From Stratiolaelaps scimitus (Eukaryota; Arthropoda; Arachnida; Mesostigmata; Laelapidae): 64,000 bases of DNA. The notes below the pieces were generated by a model. That model ran no database searches, was not told where the DNA came from, and saw only the letters and a list, made by a program, of their open reading frames with translations. Positions within the stretch are counted from its first letter, which is position 1. The number at the start of each line of letters is the position of its first letter. Positions 35,760-47,968 of this stretch are shown in pieces. The position numbers were made by a program, and so were the translations under genes. The stretch lies in the NCBI GenBank assembly GCA_019614645.1, contig JABWDB010000004.1:3038001-3102000 (forward strand), in the 5' to 3' direction.

Positions 35760-37620
35760 TATTGGCTAAAAGCGACAATGACAACAACGACGACGACGAC
35801 GACGACAACAACAACAGCAACAACGACAACAACAGCAACAACGATTCCCGACCAAAGAAAAGTGTTTTCGGTTCGTGCTTGGTTCAGTGTCGGCGGTGAG
35901 ATACATTCGATGTAGCGTCACCCGGCGTATCCGGAGCGAGAGTGGACTGTACCCGCAACGCATTCGGCTTTCTCGTGTGGCTGGCGTCGATGGTTGTTCC
36001 GTCTCAAAAGACGAGGGAACGCGTAGCGGCGTTGGCGGACTTAAAATGCGACCTTTTGACTCGTCTTCCAAATACGCCACTTTTTACCCCCGGACGCGCA
36101 GTGCTGCTTGACGGAGCAATCAAGTCACCAAGGATGCAGGCAAGCAAGCAACCGAGCAAGAAGCAGCCGGCTCCATGCACACCCCCATACGTTCCACAAG
36201 GGTCCCTCGCAGCACCAACAGCCGGAGCCGAGCCACGGCTGCACCGCCCGCCCGATGCGTTTCTGTTAGACTCGGCGGCTTCCGAGTACCAGCTGCTGCT
36301 GCTGCTGGTACTGTGGCTGCGCCAGCTGCATCGTCTAGCCCCTACAGGCTTCGTCGAGTATGCTTCGTGCGGGCAGTCTCGCCTCCTGCGACCTACTCGT
36401 TCGCTTGAAGCCTTCTCCTGAAGCTCCTTCGGCGCATTCTCCTACTCAAAGAACGAACGGACGCGCCGAGCGACCAAGGGCCAGACGCGAGGTGAGTGAA
36501 CGCCACGCCACCGATGCCGCCACGGCCGAAGCCACACACCACACGAAGTACAGGAGGAGGAAAAAAGGAAGAAGACGAAGCAAAAACCTCCGCGAGCGGA
36601 AACGCGTTGCAATTAATTCTAGAGTGACGTGCCCAGAGTGGACCCCCAACTCAACGCTCGTCGCTCCCCCCCTCGGCGCTCCGCACGCTGCTCCCTGACT
36701 GAGAGAAGAACAGGGGCATGAGAAAGCAGTGAGGAGCGGGCAGGGCTTTGAGGGCGTTTGGGGAGCATTGGGGCGACGCCCCGACGCGAGCTCATGGTGG
36801 CATCGGTGGCAACGGTCGCGCGGGAGGCGGCTGCTACTGCTGGCCGCAAAACGAAACGGAACGTTTCTGCACACCCCTCAGGCAGTGAGAGAGAGAGAGA
36901 GAGAGAAGAGAGCTGAAAACCGACAGTGCACGGCGAGACTGCTAGCGCCTTGAAGGAGGAAGCAGTCGAGCAAAGCCAATGCGCGTAGCGCCTAACGCCG
37001 CTAGCGGTCTGTCCAACAACCGAATGCTCTAGCCGCCAGCGGTATTGAGAAAAGCGCTTGCCACAAGGGCGAAGCGGCGCAGCCCCTTTAGCAGTAGCAG
37101 TGGCTGCGTTCCTGCGGTCCCTCTGCCGCAGTCCAAGCTTTTGGATTCTTGGTGCCTCTACCCGTTGTGGCTCTCTACTCTCTCTCTCTCGCCGTCTCTC
37201 ATATAGGCGGAGCGAACAACATCGTGATAAATAGCGGGTATTTATTATGACACAGCAGGGGGGAAGGGTCGTGGGGTCCGCCAATGCAGCTTGAGCTTCG
37301 TGAACCATCTGCAAGGGCCATAGGGCAGCGCAGAGGGGAGCGGTGGCAAGAAGGCGGAGGACGCGCAGCTTTTATTATATTATACAGGTTGAGCCTGAGG
37401 GAGCCACTGCCAGCGCTATCGAATTGGGTCACACTGAACCGACGGCTAGTTGACTCCCTTTTACAGCCCCAGACCCCCTTACGCAGATAGCTACATTCCG
37501 TCCAAAAGAGCCCCCCCAAGCTGCCGTTTCGAGAGATGCTGGCGGTGGTGTTTGAAGTGAAGGCGTGACAAAAAGGAACGTCCGGCAACCCCTTCCATTT
37601 CCGGCCGGCTTGAACTTCTC
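35760..37620. other. GC-rich island; candidate promoter and leader exon of the amine receptor gene
   Basis: The island is GC-rich with GAC/AAC (35776-35850) and CTG (36289-36306) repeats, and frames are open on both strands. A strong 5' splice site (GCGAG then GTGAGTGA) lies at 36492, in the same orientation as the receptor exons that begin 4.5 kb downstream after a CT-tract acceptor at 41021. A noncoding leader exon ending at 36491 and joined to 41022 is therefore plausible. I have no evidence for a transcription start. Confidence 0.35.
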
Positions 37621-38599
37621 GATAACCAACATAATTGAGCGGATCATCAGCACCACGTGCCCAATGTGTGAGTGGGTCATTGTGTTAGTTGGGGGAGGGG
37701 GGAAGTGGATCGTCGTGGTGCTGCAGCTGTTGCAAACTTGACCGCGTGCAGGGCGGCACGAAGTGTGAGCTAAACGTCAGGGCAAACAACAGGGTGAATG
37801 AATGAATTGGGGTGATTACAAGAGCAAGACCGGGGGCGTGTGTGTGCGACATAATTGAGTGAAGTCAGAGTGTTAAGACGTCATCGTACGAGATAACTGC
37901 GAAGCTCTGTGTAAATGTATTTCGCGCTACCTGTCAAAGCGCCGCATGAGAACGGCGGGTGCAGGATGCCACGGTGTGCGGTGCTGCTACCTGCAGGGGA
38001 ACAAATAGCGCCGTGGTGTGACGCGTTGCACAACTCGTCTACTACACAACTACTCTGGCATCCATCATGGTTGGATGCCCTCAGATCAATGTACTTGCAA
38101 CGAAGGCTATTTCTCGCCAAATAGCCTGTTTGTTTTTGTGTTCCGTTTTCTCTATCTAAGCCATATGGCACAGTGGTGACTAATAAAGAAGAATAGTATA
38201 TTGCGGAATAGAGTATTGCGTATCACCAGGAATAGCAGATAGGCAAATTATTTCTCATCCTAATCGACATCCCGACGCTCGGAAGCCGGCAAATATATCA
38301 TCAGCCTCGTCTTCTCCCACCACTGTACATCTTCTAAGGGAATTGAGTGATTCGCTATTCGTATCATGGTTGATGTCAGATACTGTTGCTCTTGTTTGGG
38401 GTCCAAAGACGCTTATTATCGTCGGCCCCTCCTATTTAAGAGTAAGCTCAAGGCTGTCAGGGCTATGCATTTGTGCCAATAGGTTCAATGTCTTCGTGGA
38501 AATTCCACACTGCCGTTGGGAATTTATGAACATTGCCTGTGGAAGGGGCAAGGATAAAGTCAAACCACCGGCTGCTCTCTAAGGTAGGCCAGGTAGGTT
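37621..38599. other. stretch without a supported gene
   Basis: Nothing beyond short chance frames is visible on either strand. Confidence 0.4.
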
Positions 38600-40200
38600 A
38601 AATACCCCACAAGAGATCGCGAATGAATTCAACCGGCACAGTCTCTTCGAAAACCGCTGCCTCCCTCCAGGAAGGCATCAGGTCAGATCTACCTTGATTA
38701 TGGAACACCCACGGTTTTCGCCTTCACCCCGGTTGGCCTAGCAGAGCTCCGCGACAAAGGCCAACTGTTTGGTGGGAGCAGCGGAGGTACCTAACAGACT
38801 TATCGCGTTCTCGGCTTTCATGCTCGCGTGTTCTATGTCCCGTATTATAAACTTGTCGTTGAGAACCGTAACTTTCTTAGCCAAACTTAAGAAGGCGAGG
38901 AGCACCCGCTCTTCGAGCGACAATGTGATCGCAAACTAGTCTCAAACTATCTCCAATCTCTCTAGTGACTATTTTTAAAAAGTCATCGAAGAAGTGGTTC
39001 TGGCTAGATTAGAGGTATATCTCTGCTGGATCTAAACTGGAGGTATATCTCTGCTCCATAAATTGCTTTTCGTCAAGTCGCTTTGGTTTTCGTAGGTCGC
39101 GTTCCACTGAACTTGCCCTTGGCTGTCTCTGGCAGGAAACAGCCGACTCCTTAAGAGGGAAGCAATTATGCCTTGGATGTATCGGCAACCTTCAACTGTC
39201 TGCACTCCTTCTTCCTGCAGATAATGGAACATATACGTTGTGACCTTGCTGTAGTGTCTTGGTTCCACTCTTGCTTTTCAGGTGGAAAACAAGCTGTGAA
39301 AATCGGGGATCTGGAGCCATCTATGCGCGGAATGGGCACGGCCACACCCCAACCCCCTCCCTTTTGAGGCCCGTCAAGTTTATTATTCTTAAAAACTTAA
39401 TTCTCCTAAAGATCACTTCTGATAACGTCTGCAATTGTTCACATATGCTGACGACACGCCTTCATTCCCAATTCGGCCGTCTGAGACCAAACGGGACGTA
39501 CAAGCGACCCTCGCTAAGGTGGAGAGAATTATAAAACGATATTTTATACCAATGAGATAATTATAAACAGCGTTGAACAATTTGGGCTGTGGATAAATGC
39601 GGAAAGTAAACGTGTTATCATGTTTGGTTCTCCGCAAAGATTTGCCGAGACCGGCAATCCTGTTTCATCAGACAGAATTGCAAAGGGCTGGTCTGATAAC
39701 AACGATCACCGTCGGTTAGATGCTTAGAGGCCTGACCTTCCGCCAAACTCTAAATTGGGACGATCATTTGGCGACTCTCCTGCCTAAGTGTTACGCCATA
39801 ATATCCTCAATCCGGTGCCTTAGGGGCCTCGGCGTACCTGCAGAGGGTTTGCTCCTGTCCGTGCTTATGCCAGTCCTTATATAAGGGGGTGCTTCACCGA
39901 ATGGAAATTGTGCAAAACAACGCTCAGGGCCGTCTTTGACCTACGTGGACGACACTCAGTTACGCATTCATTCGAGAAGTTCGACCGCCATCCCCTTGGC
40001 GAGCTCTACACAGTGCATATAACGCTTATTGCGTTCAAGATATTCAGCGAAACTATTCCCAGAGACATTGCCTTCCCCATCGCTGTCGTTGCAAGAAGGG
40101 CCGGTTAGGTTTGAGGTGCCTTTCACTGTCAAAGAATCTAGCGGCTATGCTCTTTCATATCATACCTGCCGTCCGCTTGGACCTCGTTCCTGCGTGAAAT
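38600..40200 (+). pseudogene. CR1-like LINE reverse transcriptase, decayed
   Basis: Plus-strand pieces occur in the order of a non-LTR reverse transcriptase. A pre-RT stretch is followed by SSRFGFRRSRSTELALGCL near 39075-39130, LDVSATFNCLHSFF...WFHSCFSGGKQAV near 39170-39300, and the catalytic box YADD at 39444-39455 followed by SETKRDVQATLAKVERI. Next come INAESKRVIMFGSP and a thumb region (NWDDHLATLLPKC, IISSIRCLRGLG). Stops and frameshifts break it repeatedly. The element lies just upstream of the receptor exon and would sit in its leader intron if that intron exists. Confidence 0.75.
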
Positions 40201-41021
40201 TCGGTCACTTACCTCTGTAAGGCTTTTTTCAAGAACTTGAAGATATACGTCAGGGGTCAATAGTATTCTAAAGTCGATTATGTTACGCAAACATGCCTAT
40301 ATATATATATATATTAGAATTCCTAAAACTACAGATCCCTAAACCATCCGCCGCTGTAGACCTCCGCATTAATTTGAATATTGTTCTCTATGAGTCTTGT
40401 GCTTTATATTGCGAGTGTACAACGACTTTTTCCCTTAAGTCCTTTTTTATTTTTGCTGTTTTTTCTCTTATTTTTATATACAAGACAACTTAACCGTTAC
40501 CAAGTTGCGGTTCCGTTAATATATTCGAAAAATTTAATTCAATTTAACTTAGTTTCGTCTTTGTTCGATGCCGCTTGGCCATATGCACGACATTATAAAC
40601 GCCAATTGACCAAACTACTAGGGAGTGACACACAAGCCTGTCACTTTGCTGTGCTTCATAAGGATGTATTCATTCATTACATAATTCAATACAATGGGTA
40701 CCCACTTTGATTTCAGAGGAATCATGTTTCGAAGATATATATTTGTTTTATTTTCACTCTGTTCGAGTAATTACAACGGTGTGTACAATATACAAGTCAG
40801 TTTCCGATGTGTAAGGTTTCAAGTAGAAATTCTAGAAGCATTTATTTTGTTTCGAAGACTACATACTATTTTTTTAACATCTCTCTTCCAAATTAATTCA
40901 TCTGGCTAACTCATCGAGTGAAAAGCAGCAATGACACTGTGAGATTTCCATTACACAACCGTTGTTTCATAATTTATCCTCTCTCTCTCTCTCTCTCTAT
41001 TGTTTGCTCGTCTGATTCCAG
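40201..41021. other. AT-rich stretch ending in a polypyrimidine acceptor
   Basis: There is a short TA run near 40298-40314 and chance frames. The end carries a CT tract (40979-40998) and TCTGATTCCAG (41011-41021), a good 3' splice site for the exon that begins at 41022. Confidence 0.45.
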
Positions 41022-41254
41022 ATGGACGACTCGTTCCAGGATGTTGCCATCGGCCTGAGAGAAGCAGCTGCCGCGTCGTTTAGTTGAGGTCGCCCGTCGC
41101 GTGTCACCTTCGTCGTGACACATCGACGTGCCCGCGCGACGTCAACCATCGCCTGCCGCACGTACATCGTGCTCCACTCGAGGTTACGTTCCTCGCGGCC
41201 ACCGACGTTCGAGGCGGCCGCATATCGGCCAGATACGCCCCACGAGCGTCGACC
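41022..41254 (+). promoter_or_regulatory. probable 5' leader of the amine receptor with two upstream ORFs
   Basis: After the acceptor at 41021 the exon starts directly with an ATG. It opens a 21-codon ORF (MDDSFQDVAIGLREAAAASF..., 41022-41087), and a second ATG at 41041 gives a five-codon ORF. Both end before the receptor ATG at 41255 and lie in other frames. A TAG at 41081 closes the receptor frame upstream. Such short upstream ORFs often dampen translation of the main frame, but any effect here is inference. Confidence 0.5.
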
Positions 41255-42143
41255 ATGGAGACGCTATCGACGGCGGCGCCATTCGTCGCACTCACGGCCA
41301 AGGCGACGGTCAACTCGATGACGACAGCGGTCACGCAGCTTGCCGCCGTGGCCACCGCTGGCGCCTCCGTAGCGACGTCCGGCGTTGGCCTGGCTAGCGT
41401 AAGCAGCAGCGCGGGCTCCGGCAGCAATGAGTCTGTGCTCGTCGTCCTCGACAAGGTCGTCTCGCCGAACATGTCGAATTATACGGACATCCTATTGCAG
41501 ACGTCGTCAGCTGAGCCGAACATCACCATGATGGCGCTGAAGGGAGCCATCCTCCTCCTGATCATCCTGCTGACGATCACGGGTAATCTGCTCGTGCTGG
41601 TGGCGATCTTCATGAATCCGAACCTGCGAACGACGACGAACTACTTCATCGTCAATCTCGCCATCGCCGACCTGCTGCTCGGTGCCAGCGTGCTACCATT
41701 CTCAGCCACGCTGGAGCTGCTCGACAAGCAGTGGTACTTTGGGCAGATATTTTGCAACGTCTGGGCGGCAACCGACGTCCTCTGCTGTACCGCCAGCATC
41801 AACTCGCTGTGCGTGATCAGCGTCGACCGCTATATCGGCGTGACGCGACCACTCAGTTATTCGAGTATTGTCACGCATCGTCGAGCAGTTACCACGTGCG
41901 TAGTCGTCTGGGTTCTTTCGTTCATAATCTCGGTCGGCCCGCTGTTCGGCTGGCGCGACCCGCCCAATCCCGACAGCAAGTACTCGTGCGAAGTGACCAA
42001 GCAGACGGGCTACGTTATATTTTCGGTGCTATTCTCATTCTATATACCGACATTCGTCATACTTGTCGTCTACCAAAGGATCTACCGGGCCGCCACACGG
42101 CAAACGAAGTTCCTCGAGACCGGTGTAAAAATTGTCAAGTCAG
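41255..42143 (+). CDS. alpha1-adrenergic/OAMB-like biogenic amine GPCR, exon 1 (N-terminus to TM5)
   Basis: The first in-frame ATG has a good context (GACCATGG) and starts a 443-residue receptor; this exon gives residues 1-297. The N-terminus is Ala/Thr/Ser/Val-rich with glycosylation sequons at Asn58, 72, 75 and 89. Class A hallmarks are GN (Asn111) in TM1, Asp139 in TM2, Cys167 and amine-binding Asp174 in TM3, DRY at 191-193, Trp219 in TM4, Cys245 in ECL2, and Ser257, Ser261 and Pro265 in TM5. The Asp plus two TM5 serines predict a catecholamine/phenolamine ligand. Segments such as [28 protein letters not shown] and SVGPLFGW resemble alpha1-adrenoceptors, and [19 protein letters not shown] resembles OAMB. 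In arthropods the natural ligand is probably octopamine, signalling through Gq/calcium. The exon ends CAG then GTATGT in phase 1. Confidence 0.93.
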
Positions 42144-43924
42144 GTATGTGACATGTACAGTATATGCCATGAGGATTTAGGTACACCTATGTCTGGTGAG
42201 CTCGCGATAGCTCGCTCGACTACACTCGGTGGACTAATACCATTATGACAATATTATCAACTCTACCGCGATCTATCTCTCTCTCTCTCTCTTTGCTCTT
42301 CTCTTGTTCATTTTATGTTTCTGCCAGTGGCGGTGACATGTGCAGGTCTATATTCGCACGACTAGCGGGCAGGGTCTTACGTTCGCCTATCACCCAGTCG
42401 TTGGCGATGATGGTATCATTGTGACTGGGCCGCTTCCATGCTGTATGTCGTGTCCTGGTTTCGCTCCCGCTTGTCATTTTTAGCGGTTGTTATGCGGAAA
42501 GCCCTCCTCGTGAACTTCGAACGAGAAAGGGGGTCTCACCGTTCACTGTGCGAGTCCCTTAAGAATCTCTTCGACCGTTCTCATTCGTTGGTCGGCAGAA
42601 GAAAGCCGAACGAAGTGTACTACCCGGCCAGAAGGCCAAGTCGACCAAAGAAACGACTTTCCCTCGGTCGCTGCTACTGCCGCCGCCACCTTCCTCGGAG
42701 CCACTTTTCCGGCGGGCAATTTTCCACTCTCCTTCGCTATGGGCCATTGTTTCTTCATCTCGTGGTGCGTCTCCATACTGCCGGTGGCCATCACCTACAT
42801 CGCCTGCTTGACCGGCCATGTCCCAAGCTGGAGACAGTCAGGCAGGCGGCCGAGACGCGTATATCCTCTTCGCCAGGACGTGCCACCCGGACCACGCCAC
42901 CCTCGGCGACTACCTCCGAGTACTCTTTTTTTCTCTACTGAGCCTTTTTCCCCGCCAAGCTAGCAGCACACGTAAAAGATGTACGTGTACCATTCCAGTG
43001 CCCCAAGGGCTCGCCAGGCTTGGCATTTGAGGTCGTCTCGTCGAAACGTACGCATAGACCTTGTAGCGCGCCAAAGCACAGACGCTGCACAGCTCATAGC
43101 ACCTGATAGCATTTTCACATGTATCACACCAGGGTTGACCTGCACAAGTGCAACACAATTGAGCGATTTCGCAGTGTTTTGTTTGAAATCGCTGACTTCC
43201 TCCGTTGTCCACATCACAGTGCTAATCTGCTGATCAAGTTTATATCCAATCTAGAGGGTTGCGACGAATGAATCGGCTGATATATACAATCTACTAATAT
43301 TCAGCAGTGTGGAAACTGGAGATAACCTACACACGTAGGCAGATTCTAGTAGATAGAGTGTGTCAGTCATCGAGCAAATATTGAATGATCTCCGTCCAGA
43401 GTAACAACCACCAGTCATCAAACGATCGGTATGCTGTAGCAAGAGAATCGGATCTTTATCACTCAGTAACCGTTAGCAGTCAAGCTGATTGTCAATAACG
43501 TGAACGTGCACGAGAGTCATTGGTAGAAGACGATAGGTTTGCTTAGAAGTGCTTTCTTATCACTCGGGGTCAAATTATAGACTTGGGTATCTATCGCCTG
43601 GCGTGTTATACACAATACAGAGATGCACCCATGAGCCCCTTCTTCGCCATAGCGGGTCAACGTATTTTACTTCACCCTAGTGAAAGGATAGCTGTAGTAG
43701 AGCAGCGTGCTGTATCTCCAGCTGGATCGCAGTTCGCAGCATCGTTCTCTGTTGTTGTTTACGCCGCGTAATACTACAGTACATAGATGTAGTTTTCTTT
43801 TGGATACTTGTATATTGTGCATCCATATAAATATGAATGTGCCGTTTCATTTTCCCCACTGATGCAACTTGTCCAGGTTACGGAGTGTGTTGCTATCAAC
43901 GTTTTTATTTAAGTTGCTATTGCG

Positions 43925-43948
43925 TATATATATATATATATATATATA
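43925..43948. repeat. (TA)n microsatellite
   Basis: Twelve TA units are directly visible. Confidence 0.9.
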
Positions 43949-44064
43949 CGCAAGACACCGTCCGAGGTGGTTCCGTGCCTATGCCAAACTGCCGCCCAAA
44001 CTATCGACAAATTCCATCACGTGTTTCGCCCGCTGAGCCCTCCTCTTTGACCGAGTACGCCCGA

Positions 44065-44093
44065 CTCTCTCTCTCTCTCTCTCTCTCTCCCTC
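44065..44093. repeat. (CT)n microsatellite
   Basis: About thirteen CT units are directly visible. Confidence 0.9.
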
Positions 44094-45825
44094 TATCTGC
44101 TTCATAGGGACCGAATCCCAAACAAGTAATAGTAGCGCCTGTTCCCCGGAGAGGGAACATGAAGAGGCATCCATTTAGAATGGATTCTTCATGATCCCAA
44201 GGGGCATTATTGTGCACAAGTAACAGCAGCGGCGATGGCAGACGGACGAGTTGGCTTCAAGCGAATTCGTCGGCGTCATCGACGACAACAACAACAATAA
44301 CGACAACGGCAACAAGGAGCAGTTAGATACAGAAGATATTTACCTGTTGGCGCCAGCGCCGTACGATGGCAACTAACTCAAGGAACTATTGTAGCTTTCG
44401 GCAAGACGTTGCTTTTCGGCCGCCTTCCAGGCAAGACCCGCCGGTTCAAGTTGCTGCTGCTGCTGCTGCTCCGTTTGAATGAAGCTACCGTTTTGTCGAC
44501 CGGGTCGACAGTCAAATACAATCGAACGAGCGTTACATAGCGAGTAGTGAGAGAAAGGTGGAGAGCTTTTTTCTTTTAGTTTCAGTTCCCTATTGCCGGT
44601 CGTATTTTTACCCTTTACCGGCGCTCGGTGCTTACAAACGCAGCCGTGTTGTGGAGTTGTGTAAGGTTTTCTGTCTCGTCTTCGGCGCCGACTGTGCACC
44701 GACAGGATTCAGATGTCTCAGTACAACGTGGTGCACGCCCAAATGCCTAGTGCACACGCTGGCCTCCTAGCAAAGGGAGTGTTGGTGGTGGTGGTGGACG
44801 ACGAACGGAGCCGTTTTCTGGATGGCCGAGATGGTAAGTCGCGGTCGTTAGCCTCTTCCCTAACGGAAAACCTGCCTTTGCTCAAGCGCGTAACGTACGT
44901 TTGACCGTGTGCGGGGACACAGTGGGTCATTTGTTTTGATGGGCCGGTGAAGAAGACCGTGACTCCATCCTGAGCGAAGGACGGGTCTCCATTAAGCGGC
45001 TGGACTCGGCCAGACTGAACCCTGCGGAACTCTCTATCTCGCACTCGCCCCGTCGAGCATCCTCAATACCCCTTGAACCCTCTACCCGCGTATCCTTTGT
45101 GAGTAAATTTCGGAGGTGGCGGGTCGCCATCTTCAATGAGGTGGTTGGCGCCGCGGTGCTGCTACCACCACAACCACCTTAACGGTAGTTGGCGCCGTTC
45201 AATGCCGGGACCTGCTAATCGTTGCAAAGCATGGACAGTTAGCGACACTTGCGGTTATGCCCTCATTAATTCGTCCACACTGCGGAATGCCATCCTTCAG
45301 ACATAAATGATCATATTGATATTTTCTGCTGTTCCTCTTCGTTTGAACTGATGTGACTTATCGAAATTTAAACGTAGATAGCAAAACAACACCCTCTATG
45401 CACAGGTAGCCTACCATTATTATATGATATGTTTGTTAATCTGACCACCGCCATTACCAACGAATGTGGGTGGACATTCTTGTGTCCTGAAAGTTGTTCG
45501 TTGTACCTAACGACGGACGACTTGACGTCCGTAAGTCATGATTGGCCTACTCTTGATAGGAATTCGTGAATTCAATAATCGTCGTACCAAAACAAGCCTA
45601 TGCACGGCCCGGTTTAACGTCCTAAAACGGATATTGAAACTCGACAGTGAGGAAAATTGTCCGCTTCTAATTCTCTACAGGTTGTGTAGTTGATAGATTA
45701 TTATATATCTACCTTGGCAAGCTTCGAGCCTTCGCATGTGATTCCATTCAATTGTTGAAATGACTTCAGATGCACCCCTTCGAATATTTCAGTTGCTGCT
45801 AATATGATACGTTGTAATACATTGT

Positions 45826-45883
45826 CGCACACAACGTGAACGCTAGAATCGTATCAGTTATCCTAGCGTTCACGTTGTGTGCG
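45826..45883. ncRNA. perfect 21-bp hairpin, candidate small-RNA precursor or foldback
   Basis: The arm CGCACACAACGTGAACGCTAG (45826-45846) is exactly complementary to 45863-45883, with a 16-nt loop. A stem of this length and loop size resembles a miRNA precursor, but perfect pairing is also typical of a recent foldback. A longer stem outside the 21 bp is not supported. TA-rich sequence follows directly. It lies in receptor intron 1. Confidence 0.35.
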
Positions 45884-46252
45884 CTATATACATATATATG
45901 TATATATATATACGCACGCATAGGGGATGCTGTGACAAAAGCTGAGTCGAGCCAGCCAGACGCACACTCAAACGAAATAGACGGGGGGAACGCTCTATTT
46001 GAAAATAACCTCAATTACAACACTTCATATTTGCACCCCGTTATTGCATCAGCTGAACAGACCTGAACAGCTTTCTACAATCAGTTTCACCCTTTGTTCG
46101 TATATGTACGATTACACTAACAGTGAATAGTTGTCTAAATTGTAGGTTGCGTTAATTAATGTCATATGTCAGTGATGTGACGCCCCTCGCTCCCATAATG
46201 CTAAATTACATTAAAAAAAACCCTTCTTCCTGTTTTACACTGTCATTTACAG

Positions 46253-46486
46253 GCGGTGGAAGTTCAGAGAGTGGAGAGTTAACATTGCGTGTCCATCAAG
46301 GCAACTCGAAGTCCGCCAGCCAGCAACGGGAGTTTGGAGACAGCGGAAACCCCAAGGTCGTCACAATGGGTCTACAGGGTAGGCTGGCCAAGTTCAAACG
46401 GCAGAAGAAAGCTGCGAAGACCTTAGGAATTGTTGTCGGGGTCTACTTTATATGCTGGTTTCCGTTTTTCTTCATATTACCACTTG
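46253..46486 (+). CDS. alpha1-adrenergic/OAMB-like biogenic amine GPCR, exon 2 (ICL3 and TM6)
   Basis: The exon starts after TCATTTACAG in phase 1 and ends ACTTG then GTAAGTG in phase 1. It gives residues 298-374. The third loop is short (about 70 residues in all) and includes ELTLRVHQGN, matching the TLRIH segment common to alpha1 and OAMB receptors. The basic motif KFKRQKKAAKTLGIVVG leads into TM6 with CWFP at 364-367 (toggle Trp365, Pro367). The run KKAAKTLGIVVG is a signature of Gq-coupled alpha1-like receptors, suggesting calcium signalling; this is inference. The frame continues open past the donor only for chance codons. Confidence 0.92.
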
Positions 46487-46619
46487 GTAAGTGCAACACT
46501 ACGATAACGATATGGATGGTAGCAGGGGAAGATGTCCAAATGTATCTAGTTAGTACTAAGACACGAACAATATCTGCGTCAGTAACGACCCTGTCGACTG
46601 CTGCGCTATATCTCGTGTG

Positions 46620-47968
46620 ACCTACACCATAGGGCATATACTCGACATACATTTCAACAGCCCATTTGGACGAAAAAAAAACTTTCAACTGGAGCTCTTT
46701 TGTAAAATACAAATCAGGGCAATTTGACTGATTTCGTCTGACTTTCGAAACTCTTGTCTCATCAGTGTATGGATGAATGGCCATATTTTCCAATAGCTCG
46801 ATAACCCAATGCCCCGCTAGGGAAACAACCCCTGAGCGTTGGATCTGCGCCAGCCGTTCAAACTTATTGAGAAAAAATCCGCAGAAAAAAACCCTCACAG
46901 CCTCTTACACCTATCCGAATGCAATAAACCTAGTGTGTACTAATTCACTCGATGGCCACAGATCTGCTGGAGCTACTTTTTTGCTGCCCACATTGCCCCA
47001 GTTCGTTTCGTACGTTTCGTTCCAACCCATTTAGTCAACCCATTTTTAGATCATCCTCCGCCGTCTCCACGGTTCTTGCTTCCGCTGGCGACCGTATTAC
47101 CCCATGGGCTATGCCATCCGTATCCACGCAGCTCGTTTTCGCTATTCCTCGCCACCGGCCGCGCGCCCCTTTGACGGGGCTAGCACACGGCATCCGCGCG
47201 AGGCCTCCACCCAATCCTTGTCGGCAGATGATTGAGAGAGGCAGATCGACTCGTACGGACGGACTTTCTTCGTGGATGACTTTGTCCTATTTGAAGCCAC
47301 TTCCATAGTACCACTACTATTATTACTGCTGCTGCTGCTACCATTGCTACTGCTGCAGCAAGCGCTTCTGTCTGCTCAACTTTAGTCTACATCCACTGTT
47401 GGCGTAGCAGTCCTCTCCGTACACGATACCGCCGTCTCGAGTCACGCTCGGTGGGAGACACGCGGTTTGACAACGCTTGATCCTTCTCGGAAGAAATGCG
47501 TCGCTCCGCCTCGCGTTGCTACTCTGTGGCAGATCGTATAATAGATCGGCTTCGCACGTATGTATGTATATGTATGATAGAAGACCGCTCTGTGGCCTGA
47601 TTTTCGGATGCAGCCACGAATGAACGGGAAGATGAAAGGGGTGGGATTATACGACAGTGCAATATGGACTAGGGCTGTTGCGGTTGTTTCCGAGTAGCCT
47701 GCGCCGAGCGTCGAATACTGTTGACAGATGCTGTTAGTGATAAGACGAGATTTCAACGAAGTAGCCAAGCCGCGGAGAATTTCCCGTCTCTTGGTTTGGC
47801 TTACGCCTGTGCAACTAGATTTGATGAAGACTCCCACGCGATGATCTGCCTTGACAAGCATACTGGAGAAAATTTGCATCGCCTTATGCGGACGCAGATT
47901 ATTAAGCACTGGTCATCATCGTCGTGAATCGATGTTTTTGATAAATACTATAATAGTGACATCACCTG
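46620..47968. other. intronic stretch without a supported gene
   Basis: A 155-codon minus-strand frame (47442-47909) is open but has no domain and a biased composition. CTG repeats lie near 47325-47355. Nothing else stands out. Confidence 0.4.

Larger units (their letters stand above)
42144..46252 (+). other. intron 1 of the amine receptor gene
   Basis: The 4.1-kb phase-1 intron lies between CAG/GTATGT and TCATTTACAG. It contains CT tracts (42272-42291 and 44065-44093), a TA tract (43925-43948), a GC-rich island (44.2-45.2 kb) and a perfect 21-bp hairpin (45826-45883). An ATG frame at 44713-44833 (MSQYNVVHAQMPSAHAG...) runs into a strong GTAAGT donor, but joining it to the receptor gives no sensible protein. 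Confidence 0.85.

Noticed and set aside
41084..41254. N-terminal extension of the receptor from a TTG codon
   Set aside because: There is no ATG in this part of the frame and a TAG lies at 41081. The ATG at 41255 has a good initiation context.
46443..46898. 151-codon minus-strand ORF overlapping receptor exon 2
   Set aside because: It is partly the antisense shadow of the exon and donor region; no transposase or other motif could be confirmed in the rest.
47442..47909. 155-codon minus-strand ORF
   Set aside because: There is no domain, no signal peptide and no splice support; composition is similar to flanking intron.
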